From positions 37,830,747 to 37,894,746 of the forward strand of contig NC_091941.1 of assembly GCF_041260155.1 (NCBI RefSeq): DNA of 64,000 nt. Reading direction: 5' to 3'. How positions within the stretch are numbered: the stretch's first letter is position 1; each line of letters opens with the position of its first letter. The notes beneath the pieces are model-generated. The model was not told where the DNA came from and ran no database searches. It worked only from the letters and a program-made list of their open reading frames with translations. Position numbers and translations under genes: made by a program. Shown here in pieces: positions 37,378-49,489 of the stretch. The DNA is from Ptychodera flava (Eukaryota; Hemichordata; Enteropneusta; Ptychoderidae).

Positions 37378-40300
37378 ATGTCGAGACTAACAGATGCCTG
37401 TACTTTCCTACGAGGATTTCAAAATGTTGCCAAGGCTTTCGGGAAACATCAGCAGACAGTATTCCAAGAGAAGTGGGCCACCTGCAGCGTCAGGAAAGTC
37501 TTGGAAGGAGTTCAGACCAAAGCTGAAGAAAATATCAGCAATGTCATGGTGAACAGACACAGCCCTTCTGTCAATGTAAGCTATCATTCTTGTCTTTCTC
37601 ACACCCCTGATTGAAGACAACAAGTAATTACTGTATGATACAAACATGAATACTTGGTATGTACATATGGAACATAATGTTAAATTCAACAGAATTACAT
37701 AGTCTTACCTTTTTCTTTGCGTACCGTCATGCTATTCTTGCCTGATTACTCTCTTATTCTTGGTACCTTTCAAATAATTTGCACAACGTACACTGTACTC
37801 ATGAACATTCATATAAAGTGAGACTTTGGGATCATTGTGCAGCTGCTTAGAAGGTTGCAGGGGATTGGCTATTTTGAAATCATTCATGTCCAGATATTCA
37901 ACCAACCAATAAGCTACAAGCTTCTGATAGTGTGCACCATGCAGAAAGGTCTGACAATGCAAAGCGTTCTCTCATTGAATTCTGTGCTTGTCTCTTCACT
38001 GAAAGGCTCCGTCATCAGACACAGTGACTATAAAGAGTTTATCTCAATACTTGGCATAAATTGATCACCCCTTTGAGTATGATAGCCATTACTCTAATCA
38101 ATGGTTCCGTGTGTTAATGTTTAGAAAATTAAGTTGTATCAAGTTGCATTTATGAAGTTTGAAATATATTGTCAATATGGAAGTAGGAATGGTTGACTTG
38201 TTAAACCATAAGACATTGTACAAAAGTTCTTTTCTCTTGATAAGTTTTTGACTTTTCTAAAATAATGTGTACAGGATGTGAATTGTTGGAAAGTTGCACT
38301 GAGTTAAAATGAATGTTATGATTGAAGCTACTCAAATAAAATTTCAGGGAGTTTGGTCATATGCTGCAGTCTAAGTTGACATCAAGGTTTTCAGAGTCCT
38401 CCAAGTGTTCAAATCTAGTAAAAATGCAACATATGGATATGTTTTGACATAGTGGTTGAAGCAACTTAACCTGACGGTGAGATATGAACTTGGAGGGATA
38501 AGGGGTCAGTACATAATATTTCACAAAAAAGTTCATTATGTTGTAATCATAAAATATATTTTTTTTCTATTGGCTACTCCAGGGTACACCAACAACCAGT
38601 GCGGCAGTAAATGGTACAATTCTAAATGGTTCACCATTAGAAACATCTGTGGACACCCATCTGAACTCTGTCACCGCAAACAATGGAGCCAAGGCTTTCC
38701 ACTATGACTCTACATCAGGTGCAATAACTGCCGAGGAAGTCAGAAAAGCCATGCTTAAAGAGAAGAACAAGAATGCTGGCGGTGGAAAACAACCTGCGTC
38801 ATCAAAGCCACAGAGAAGGGCACCCATAGTGAATGCTTCCTCAGATCCTAAAATGAAGCAGAGTTTGAGTACAAGGTCACGAGAGAGGAAAGTACCAGCA
38901 TCAAGGACAAGTAGAATGATTAACTTTGGTAGTCTAGCTGCTGGACTTGGCATTGGCTCAATAGCAGAGTTCACAAGGAGAGCTGTGGGACTCAAAGACT
39001 CAAGTAAGTTAAAAAGAAATATTCTAGTTTTAGTACATTTTAATTAAGATGCCTTTAGTCACGTCCTAAGAATTGGGAAAAAGTATATGGCTTCGGTGAA
39101 ATTCAAGTGCATGGATATTGATTTAATTTCTAGTGATCTGAGGAATGCCATTCTTGTGTCATTTTGTCATCTTTTCCTTTTTGCCAGCCACTTCATGCAC
39201 ACATCTATCAATAAACACCAGTAAAACTTTCTCTTTTCCCCTAAGATGGTCCAATAGATGGCAGTATTCTACTTACTGAGGCCAATGCAGAGAGAATAGT
39301 AAACACTTTGTGCAAAGTCAGAGGTGCTGCTTTGAAACTTGGACAGATGCTTAGCATACAAGGTAAAAGAATCGTGAGGTTGAGAGTTCCTTATTGAAAC
39401 ATAGGAGAAATAATCATGTAGTTGACATTGCTTTTGTGTATAAGGAAAATCTTTTCGGTTATTTGAAATGCCTTTTGCACAGGCTCTGATCAGGAGATGC
39501 ATTCCAGTCTGAATGAAAGTATCTTCAAGAAACCACATAGTCAGCAGAGTTTTGTTCAATGAACACTTAAAACTAGTAGAAGATGATAGTTTTTAAAGCA
39601 TGTCCAGCAAATATACGTGTATTTACATTGAAGAGGTTGTGTGCAGTTTCTTTAAAAAAACCAAAGGTCTCCAGGTCTACAAGGTAGACTATGCAGGTAT
39701 GACATGGCATACCAACATTAGTTTTTGTATCCAGCGTAAATGTCTGGTTGGCCGATTTCCAGGTAAATGTCTGGTTGGCCAATTTCCAGGGGGTGACTGT
39801 CCTATCCCTAGGACCAACTCATCAACAATCTTAAACTTCTTACTCTTAGATAACAGCATGATAAGCCCTCAACTGCAGAACATATTTGAGAGAGTCAGAC
39901 AGAGTGCTGATTTCATGCCAGCATGGCAAATGCAAGTAAGTGATCAGTTTTAGTAATGTCGATTTTCAGACAATAACTTTAGTAAGAAATTTGATTTTGT
40001 GACCAAAAGTATTCCAATATTTGGATTATCATCATAGAGGCACATTTAGCAAAAAAAGGAGTATTATGGTCATACAGTAAACTAATTTCAAAATTTCAAA
40101 TGTTCATACCACCTGTATGTGTTGAATAATTTCCTCTTCTTGCACGACATTTACCCGGCAATTAAACAGTAAGTTTAATGAATATTACAGGTTTCTGAAT
40201 TGTACATGTATCATTGAACACTTTGTCCATGCAGAAAGTATTGCAGAAAGAGCTTGGGAAAGACTGGAGGGAGAAAGTTAAACATTTTGAAGAGAAGCCA

Positions 40301-43300
40301 TTTGCGGCTGCATCCATAGGTCAAGTTCACCATGCTACCTTGCATGATGGTAGGGAAGTGGCAATGAAAATACAGGTAAGTCACAGAACTCTCCATCAGT
40401 TTGACCTAAGATTCCACTGATGTCTGCATCGGTGACTCAGAGCCATGTTTCAATGGTATTTGGTGTTGTTTAATGCTATGGAAGTGTGCATGGGTAGTGC
40501 AAAGTACTCATAAATATGCCAACGTTTGTCAATATGCTAACACTTGTGAATATTGTTAATTCAAACATTATAACCTAATTGAATTTTTAGTCTGTACCAT
40601 GTGACACAGCAAAGGAATGGTTATCGCTGGTATTTAGCCCCTGCAAATAGATTCACAGAGTTTTGAAAATGATTTTAATGATGTACATTAGTTTATTTTT
40701 CATCATAAGCCTTCTGTACAGAACATGGTTCAGGTGATTGCAAGATACAGCACACTTTCTATGGTAACCCATGAAGAAATGCTGATACCCTAAGTTACTG
40801 TGTACTTCAACTGTCCATGATCTTCTAAGAGTGGATATACTTAGGTGTCTCATATCACAATTGCTGTAGCATAGCCCCATAGATTGAAATATGTTAAAAA
40901 ATACCTACTTTTATTTGTTTCTGTCTTTCATAGTACCCTGGTGTTGCACAAGGAATTGACTGTGACATTAATAACCTAATGGGCATACTTAATGTATGGA
41001 AAGTACTTCCTGAAGGTAAGCTTCAGATTACCAGTACCTCTTTATATATGAATGCATGACATGTGTAATGTATTGTAGACTGTCAAGTTAATAACTTGTG
41101 ATATGTAACGTAGGGTGCGTCCAGTGCTAGGTGAATGAGAATAAAATCATTCATATGTGCCAATTTTTAATATGTACAAAAAGTGACTTTCTGTAAATCT
41201 ATTATATGTTAAATTTAAATTAGATATTTTTATTTTGCATTAGATTTTATTGAAGATTTCCTTATTTGCTTTTTTCTTTCTCTTCATGATCAGTATTATG
41301 TGTTTACATAATCGTAATAGTGACTAGTTCTGACCTGGTTTCAGACTTTGGTTTGAGACCTCTGTTTTCTTGTCACATGATAGATGAGGGACCGTGGTCA
41401 TACCAAGGGCTAGTTTTGGTGTTTTGCGATCATTCACACAGGAATAATATTTCAAAGCCATGCTTATGTGTGAACTGACTTATTTGAATGACCTTTCACC
41501 TGATATGTTTGTAAACCACATACGGTGTGAGTGAAGACTTCTTTTCCTATTTATACGTCGAGGTTAATGTTTGAAATCTATTTGATATCCAGGTCTCTAC
41601 GCTGACAATGCAGTTGACGTTGCACGCCGAGAATTGATGTGGGAAGTAGATTATGAAAGAGAAAGCAGAATGTCAGAAAGATTTAGGTAAGCCATCAAAA
41701 AGAGAATTTCAGTACAGCTTCAAGTCAGTGATCTTTAGATATGATATGTATGGAGAATGAATTTGTATGAAAGACAAATATGAAAAAACAGCAGATACCG
41801 TAAAATGTAAACTAAACTTTCCTTAAAGATTGAAAAGTGTTGAGTTGTAGGTGAGCGATGTCAGTTTGACACACAAATAATGTTGTTGCCTAAATGTTTG
41901 ACTTTACATTTTTTCACCGAGTATAGTATTAATTTCTGTTGTGACTATATTTTGTTACAGAGATTTATTAAAAGATGACCCAGTGTTTTATGTGCCGGCT
42001 GTGATTAATGAACTGTCATCAAAACAAATCCTAACAACAGAACTTATAGATGGTTTACCTTTGGACAAAACACAAGATCTTGACCAAGAGACAAGAAATG
42101 AGGTGAGTCAACTTCAGATGTACAGTGTCTTTGATTTCAACTTGCATCTCTCTGTGTAGATCAAGTTCATGTGCATACGGTATTGCAGTGAACAGAGTAC
42201 TTGTATTTGCTTGATAACTTTCCAATGTAAATGAGCAGTCCTTGAAGAAAAGAAAATAATCAAACAAATATAAGGTAGCACAGGCCTAAAAAAGAGTTTA
42301 AAATGTTTGCGTAAAACATTCTTCTAGGAAACTTCACACCATTCTCTTCATCTCCATGGTCATGAATACAAATAAAGGGTAAGAAAAATAACCTATATTT
42401 GAAATTCTAAATCGCTGCTGTCTTTGTGTTAACTGTATGGGGAAAAATAAAGTGTGGATTTAGAAATATGATTCGATGAATACTTTTATTTAATTCATGG
42501 GCTTTGGAATGAGTCACACAAGTAGCAGACTAGAAAAGTTTCTTAAAAATATTGTTTGAAGAATTCCCCATGCATATCAACCTTAACATGAACCTTATAT
42601 TAATACATGATTAGGATATTGTTTGAGCACTGGAAGTCAGCAAAGAGATTAAGAATGGTGTGTGTTGTGTTGCTGATTGAAAACAGACTCTTATTAATCA
42701 CATTTCTGTTATTTTCCAGATCTGTTTAAATATTCTCCGGCTTTGTCTGACAGAATTATTTGTATGGAATATCATGCAAACTGATCCAAACTGGAGTAAT
42801 TTCTTTTACCATCCAGACACTAAACAGGTAATTTGCAAGTCATTATCTTGACTCTCACGCAAAAAGCTAGACTTGGTTCAAGTCTGTGATTTGTGAATGT
42901 TTGAGTGGAGTGAACGCAGTGATTTGTATTCTGCTTTCATGTGAAACGCGCGCGTGAGTGGACGCGATGAGTAGGGTGAACGCGATGAGTGGAGTGAACG
43001 CTATACAGCGGAGTTTCACCCGGAATCACAGACTTGGCTTTCTTGCACGATCTGCGTTGCTATAAATTATTCATGAGATGACGTTTTCTTTACTCATATA
43101 TTATTCATAAGATGACATCACTAAATTTTACACATTGGGAGGAGTTACCAATTGACCCAAACGAGACGTGCATAAAACTCACATGGCGTTGTTGACAAAA
43201 TGTCGAGTGCGATCACTTCCACAAAAGTCAGCACGACCTCTGTTGTATCACCGAAAACGCGTGAAAATATCTGTGTTGTTTGTGGGGCCCATGTTGCAAA

Positions 43301-46300
43301 ATGCGAAAATCGTCGCCGGTTATTCAAGGATGGAAAAAGACACCGTCCTTTATACAGTTGTAGCCTGTTCTCTTACGTGCCCAAAGCGATGGAAATCAAA
43401 ACAATGTGGGGCGACTTCGTATGTCAGTGATTTTCCGCTGCCGGTTGGTACGCTGACGAACACATCTTTTCCGTCGATGTAACTCTCAACAAGCTTTCTT
43501 TGGTAATCTCGCATGATTAGCGATAGTCGACCGATCAGTTGTAAAACGAGGTTTATGTACGAACTTGATGCCATTATTCGCCCAGATACGATGTCTAGCT
43601 TTGCACGGAGATGACAACAAACTTTTTAATGCATGCAGAGGTTTATTAGCATGCGTTCTTCTTATTGGCTAGAATAACAGCGGGGCTGTCAATCATTTTG
43701 TATTTGCTCTACGTCACTGTGTACACAGTCCGTCTCACCGCCTGTACTTTGCAAGAAGTCCAAGTCGGTGAATCCGGCAGAAACTAACTCACTACTGCGC
43801 AGACTCAAACGTGACGCATTCAATCGCTGGGAAAACCTGGCGTGAGCTGCCAAATTCCGGATAGGTTTGTTCGAAATAGGAGAGACACAAGAGAAACTAA
43901 TATAAATGATTTTATTTTTTTAAAATTCACCGACTTGAACCAAGTCTAGCAAAAAGCCTTTGCTGTAGACAAACTAGTGTTCACAAAGTAAAATCATGAT
44001 GGACTCAATATTTAGAAAATCATTTGATGTTTAATTGGAAAGTTCTTTCGTGAAGATTCTGGTGTGGTTGTAGAGGTAGCAGCAGTGTTCATTCTAGGAT
44101 TTAAAAACAAGGGGCCACTGTGGGCCCCAACTCCTGTACCAAGGGGGCCATTTTAGAAAATCGGGGGCCATCATCATCACACATGTAAAAACCTTGAATT
44201 TTCTGCAGAAAATACTATAGTCTATCAAGTCAAGAAAAGGAGAATACTGGAGATCGGGCCCCCGTAACAACCAAGCCTACTGCAAAGTTGTCCCTTGTAC
44301 GTACGCAACAGGCCCAACAATGGCAACAGCAAACCGTTTGGTTTGATTCAATTGTTTACGTAACTTATGTGATGAATTATTGATATGTCGGACTTGAACA
44401 ACTGTACAAATTGCTAAGGACTGTGATTTTGACTGTGGAAACGATCATGATCAAAGCTTAGCGCACTGGTAGGATTCTTCGAGAGTGGCCCTCGATTTGC
44501 ACGCATCAACAATTACTCATACACTGATACAGCACGAGAGTGTAACCTGTACGACCTAAATAAAGTGATCGATACATCAACTTTTAAACATAACTTGTAT
44601 GTATTAGCAAATTTACGATCATTGGTTCTGGCCAAAGGGTTTTACACAGCGGTGTTGTTCTATGCAAAGACCTGGCTACTCTGGAAAACGAGATGTGTCC
44701 GACCTAAAATGTGTTGCTCTTCAAAACGATCATGGATGTTTTCCTTGCAGTGTTCAACGTTTTGTTTGTATGGACAGTAGACGTTGCAAACCCTTCAATT
44801 TAAGGGACTGCCCGATCATCCTGGGTTCATCAACTATACCGGCGTTAAAAATCCGAGTGTCGACTAGCTTTCCACCATTACGCAGCGGCCAGTGCCGTTG
44901 TTTTACATTCATCGGCCATGCCACATGCTTACGGCTCCAATACACCGTTGCCCCTACATCAGTCCTTTCTACCCAGCTTCCTATGTACCACCATATATGC
45001 TTTAGTGGGTATTTAATTGCAAAGGTTGATGGGTAACTGAATCGTTTTACTTGTCACACTATGACTGAAGTAATGACCTTCGGGGAGCTACGCGAATGTA
45101 TGAACTACGTGAACTCTGCGTGATCAACCCATTCATATAATGTTGCACCCTTAGTGGCGCATCAAACGTAGAAATGAGGGCCATTCGAGGTTTTATTGCG
45201 CGAATTGCGCAATTGCGCGTCCTAGAATTAACTCTGTAGCAGTGTATGATGACCTATTATGTCGAGAAAATTGCTGTTAGTATCTCACTGAACAAGTAGA
45301 AATATCCTGAATCAAAGAGAGACATATTTAATCTGGTGCCATTGTACAAACTGCTGACAAAATTTCACAGTGTTCACAGAGTAATAGCAGAGAAGTCTAA
45401 TTTTTATAATATGCCTAGAAAGGCCTAGAAGTCTTTATTCGCATCTCTCAGGACTTATTTTTATTCACTTTCTCTGGCATTTGCTGTTCAGAAAGCACTA
45501 TTACATCAAAATGGTGGATACTCGAAGAGAATTTATCAATTTTCAAAAATAGGCTGTTTTTGACTGTTTGCACTTCAGCCAGAAAATGAATACGGTTGCT
45601 TTTTATTCAATCAGTCTAGTAAGACCACGTTTTCATGTTTTTCAGATTGCCCTGCTTGATTTTGGAGCCAGTATTGAATACGATAAATCAAAGTTTGTTG
45701 ACAAGTATATTAAGGTGTGTAATTAATGTGGTGTTTGTCACTAGAGATGAACAGCTTTTTTATCTGTTTTTGTTAACCCTGTTCTCTGCACTATGTGCAT
45801 GATTCTTTCACAACATATTATCCAATTATATTCACATTGGCTGTCAATGAGAGATGCATATCAATACTGTGATCAGTGTCAGTGTTGACATTGCTACCCA
45901 ACACTAACGTTGGAGAGTAGCAGGTAAAATGAAATCATTGAAATACTGATCTGTTTAAGCCCTCGGAAATTTTTATTAGCTGAGGTTGGAAAAGAGAGCT
46001 CTTCTTGGTCATTTGAGACTGCAAACATTGCTTGTATAAATTGGTCTTCCGAGTTTGTGTTTTTATTAACCAATCTGAGCTCTCCCTCCCAGGTTATCAA
46101 TGCTGCAGCCAATGGTGACAAACATGGGGTTCTAATTGGTTCCAGAGAACTGGGATTTTTAACTGGCTATGAATCCGCAGTAAGTTTTCATCACCTATTT
46201 TGCATGTACCTTCTCTAGTAATAAACTCAATAGCAATTAACCAGTGAACAATATAATTCCTGAACACACTGTTGATAGTTGCAGTTCATGAGGAATGTTT

Positions 46301-47307
46301 AAATTTATGGGTATACACATGTACAATCCATTGATAAATGAAATGTTGTGATGACAAGGCAAATATTTCAACAATATTAATGAGCATAGGCTGAATATCA
46401 TGTTAGCTTGATGTCAAGTTCATCAAAGCTTTGTCATTTTTTTTAAAGTTGACTCGCTGACACAAATATGAAATAATTAAGTTAGGTCTTTAATAGAGAT
46501 CGGCATCAGTGATTGACTTAAAAGTTAATGATCTAGCCACCTTCCATAAGATTTTCCATGATCTGTCACTCCAATAGGGGTGTGACACTATACAGGCTTA
46601 GAATTTGTAAGCTGTCCATCTGAGGGTGTATACATGTATATATGTCATCATAGAAGGGTGTAAAACATATTTTATGTATGTATGTATGTACATTTGTCAT
46701 ACCCAGTGACAAGTCATATGTGGATGTTCAACTGATTACATAATGGCTTTAGAACAAGATACTATGACTGCCACACACAACTGATACACATCAGTACAAC
46801 TGTCCATATCAGTTGCAGTGTTATAGTATTCTATGATTTGAGTTACTATGTAGACAGGCCATGACTGACTTTGACTTTATACAGGTTGAACCTGATGTCA
46901 GAATGCCTGTTTATTCTCTCTTTGTAAACAAGCTTAGGATATCTGTTATGGACTGCAACCTGGCAACCTAAGAGTGATGAAGCCAAAGAAAAACCCTGAG
47001 ATCGCAGTAAACATATGATTCGTTTTGCTTTCAGGCAATGGAAAAGGCCCATGTTGAAGCTGTGATGATTCTAGGTGAAGCTTTTGCAAAACCAGTACCC
47101 TTTGATTTTGGAAAACAAGACACCACCCGGAGAATCCATAATCTTATACCAACCATGCTAAAAGGAAGATTGACACCACCTCCTGAAGAAAGCTACTCAC
47201 TGCACAGAAAGATGTCAGGGTCATTCCTGCTTTGTGCCAAACTGCATGCCAATATCTCCTGTAAACAACTTTTTGACAATATCTGGGAAAACTACGAGTT
47301 TTCATAG
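37378..47307 (+). CDS. COQ8A: COQ8A/ADCK3 atypical kinase/ATPase, 12 coding exons
   Basis: Mitochondrial UbiB-family protein supporting the coenzyme Q biosynthesis complex at the inner membrane. Exons: 37378-37575 (acceptor at 37359), 38583-39003, 39246-39362, 39850-39935, 40235-40375, 40934-41015, 41593-41686, 41961-42102, 42720-42827, 45646-45714, 46093-46179 and 47035-47307. All joints are in phase, giving 605 residues (human COQ8A 647, COQ8B 544). Seen: [12 protein letters not shown] before a glycine-rich membrane segment (about 178-196); the family-specific KxGQ motif, KLGQ at 237-240; the alanine-rich loop FAAAS near 297-301; catalytic Lys in VAMKIQ (319); [11 protein letters not shown] (447-457), the catalytic-loop Asn; LLDFGA (467-471). 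The C-terminal HNLIPTML and [18 protein letters not shown] are near-identical to vertebrate COQ8A. The N-terminal 140 residues are low-complexity and poorly conserved, as usual. Intron 9 (2.8 kb) carries mobile elements. An A versus B paralogue split is a vertebrate matter; this is the single invertebrate type. Confidence 0.95.
43200..43430 (+). CDS. Truncated transposon ORF with CxxC (zinc-ribbon-like) start
   Basis: The ATG at 43200 opens a Ser/Thr-rich leader, then [20 protein letters not shown], a CxxC-x6-C arrangement followed by a basic RRRLF. Starts of this kind occur in zinc-binding (ZAD- or THAP-like) proteins of animal transposons. Only the first 50 or so codons look authentic. After about 43355 the frame is simply antisense to the helicase ORF and ends at 43430. 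The second half of a zinc site is missing, so a function for this copy is unlikely. Confidence 0.4.
   Translation: MSSAITSTKVSTTSVVSPKTRENICVVCGAHVAKCENRRRLFKDGKRHRPLYSCSLFSYVPKAMEIKTMWGDFVCQ
43350..43574 (-). CDS. Truncated RecQ-like superfamily-2 helicase N-terminus
   Basis: The minus-strand ORF has the layout of the start of a RecQ/DEAD-type helicase: [20 protein letters not shown] (motif 0/Q-like region), then [15 protein letters not shown], a Walker A (motif I), then [17 protein letters not shown], where the sequence stops short of motif Ia. 74 codons remain of an enzyme that would need several hundred. It starts about 375 bp inside the right end of the element at 42866-43950 and belongs to it. 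It is not a host helicase gene. Confidence 0.55.
   Translation of the reverse strand: MASSSYINLVLQLIGRLSLIMRDYQRKLVESYIDGKDVFVSVPTGSGKSLTYEVAPHCFDFHRFGHVREQATTV
44091..45228. mobile_element. Candidate interspersed element with short inverted ends
   Basis: ATTCTAGGA at 44091-44099 is matched by its inverse TCCTAGAAT at 45220-45228. Near the left end are GGGCC-rich words, and near the right end a palindrome, GCGCAATTGCGC. A 124-codon plus-strand ORF (44662-45036) is cysteine-rich but unrecognised. No clean target duplication was found, so the boundaries are tentative. It lies in COQ8A intron 9, beside the RecQ-bearing element. Confidence 0.35.
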
Positions 47308-47985
47308 ATTTCTTTCATATAGTAGTCAACCCTGCATCATGTGAGAGACTGATCTGCAGTGGAATTTTTTTTACAAGAAATGAATTTGCTGTTCATAACA
47401 CAAACTGAAGCAAAGAAGGGAGACTTGTTTCACACTACATACCCTGTGTTATTCGTTTGAACAGTGCACCGAAGTGTCGCTATCACATTGGTATTTTGCA
47501 GGTGTCAATAATGTTTCTTCATTTACATAGTTGGCATGACATTGCCTTGAGTTTATTCTTTACGTATCTCACTGAATTGTGGTAGAAAGATGATGTGGTT
47601 TATTAAAGCCCAATGGTCAGTCTACATTTAGTCAAAGTTGCTGTATGTGGTTTCCTTTCTATAACGTTGTCCTTGGATTTGGATGGGAGGTGCATGTTCA
47701 TTAATTATCAAAGGTTATCAACACAAAGCCATTTTTTAAAGTACCATGTTATATATGTGAGAGTGTTGGAGTAATGCATGTGAGAAACCCTGTACACAAA
47801 AAATGCTGTTGTAGTCTTACAATGTACAGTAAAACATGAGTGAGTACAATATTTAGAGACTGGAAAGTCAGCCCGTCTTCTTTACTATGAGGATTGTTTG
47901 GGCATTAATGAGTTGAACAGAATTTTCTACAATGTCACAGACCTTCCTGTGATTGAAAAATAAAGAAACCTTTTTAGTGAAATAT
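47308..47985 (+). terminator. COQ8A 3' UTR and poly(A) signal
   Basis: AATAAA at 47959-47964, about 650 bases after the COQ8A stop, with a T-rich stretch following. Nothing coding is seen between. No closer AATAAA was noted. Confidence 0.45.
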
Positions 47986-49489
47986 ACTGTGGTCCATGTA
48001 GTTTTTCATCAGGAAGTTTTATTTGTTTTCGTGAGGATCTTTTAGTCACACCTTACTTGCTCCTCAGATGTGAGAACTTTTTTTATAACAAATAGCTAAG
48101 TCTATAAAACGAAAATGAAATAAAGTATTATCAGTGTCAAGGAATTTTTCATGTAGTTCAAAGTCTCGCAAGATAAAACGCTTGCAGAACGGTCACAACA
48201 CACTCTAATACTTTGCTTCAAATCATGGTCATATTGAAATAGAGTAATTTCTCTGAGTTAGTTACAATAAAGTTTTCTATTTCCGAAACCACCAGGATGA
48301 CCACTTTTTTGAATACTAGAACTCTTTACTGTCCTCTTTCTGGGGCAAAAATCCAAACTTTTCGTTACTACTAAGGTACATTCAAGAATACTTTGTTCCA
48401 TTGGAAACGGCATACTGGTAACCATGGAACACACTGATATTTTAAGGGCGCCCTCATGCGGTGAATATTTTCTTTTTGGATGAAAACTCAACAACCTCGT
48501 ACTGGCGGCAAAGCCAGATATACTGAACAGGACGACCCCTTTTAGAAAAAATATTATTAGTTTGGACATTCATATAACAAACTAACAGAGAAAGACTTGA
48601 TAGTTGCTCGCATAGGTTTTCTCCTTTCGCTCATGACGGGCAGTTGTTCATTGAGTTATTCTCATACCAAGTGGGTAGGTGATGACAGTAAGTTTTAGCC
48701 AGTAGTGCTGATGCGCAGCTACGATTTGCTGAAGACGTGATGGCATACAATCATTCCTAAATCATACGGTGAAAGTCATGAGTTGTCAAAACTCCAGCTT
48801 TGAAAAAGTTACGTGTCCAACATGAGAACCAGGGGGAGAATTAGCTCGTTTATACATCACCGGAACAGCTTATACAAAAAAAAAAAGGAAAAACAGCGTC
48901 AAGGACACTGTGCTATTACTAGTATCATATAAAAATAAATAATTTCAGATATCAGCTAAAAAGTAATCAACACATATGAAGCTTAAATTTACCTAAGGCA
49001 CTTCAAGCATTTCTACCAATTTTAAATTTTTTCTGCTCATTTGCATATTTGTTACTCATTTGTTGTAAATGATAATTTCATTTTAAAAAAATCCATCTGT
49101 GATGTTCAGTGCATCTTTACCCCAAATACAAAGATAAAGATTAATGTGCAACTATTCTAAAATTTGTGAAATTGGAACAGGGAATTGTAAGAATGAAATA
49201 TTTGGTATCTTTTGACCAAAAACAGCAAACGTTGCGCTAAATTACATTATAATAGGTTTTGTCATGATTTGAATACTGAAACATCATCTGTGGGGATCTT
49301 GTCACATTTCAGGAAAACTGCCCTATGATTAAAAGTATGAAGATTTCACGCCAATTTGAAGAACTTCAGTAAGATGTTCTCCAGGAACCTACATATCCAA
49401 TTTCAAAGCGCCAAGGAAGTCGGCAAGAAGAATAATGTTTCTTGCTTCCTTAATACCACAAGAGTCACAGATGTCTGCAAACAAGTATT
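47986..49489. other. Intergenic, no gene assigned
   Basis: Contains a 103-codon minus-strand ORF (48258-48569) that opens with a hydrophobic stretch (MSKLIIFFLKGVVLFSISGF). It has no family match known to me and no supporting splice signals. A block near 49217 (GACCAAAAACAG) resembles the unit of the tandem array at 51.7-52.2 kb. Confidence 0.35.

Larger units (their letters stand above)
42866..43950. mobile_element. TIR transposon, internally deleted two-gene derivative
   Basis: The ends are exact inverses, GCTAGACTTGGTTCAAGTC on the left and its complement on the right, bordered by AAAAA on both sides. Each end is itself a hairpin (GACTTG-GTT-CAAGTC). A second inverted block (CACMGACTTGG...TTCTTGCA) lies about 150-190 bp in. 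Inside, two ORFs start near opposite ends and point inward: a CxxC-containing start on + at 43200, and a Walker-A helicase start on - at 43574. They meet near 43355. The likely history is loss of the middle of a larger element. It sits in COQ8A intron 9. Superfamily not assigned. Confidence 0.65.

Noticed and set aside
48258-48569. 103-codon minus-strand ORF with a hydrophobic start
   Set aside because: No family match, no upstream promoter or downstream poly(A) evidence. It could be chance in AT-rich DNA.
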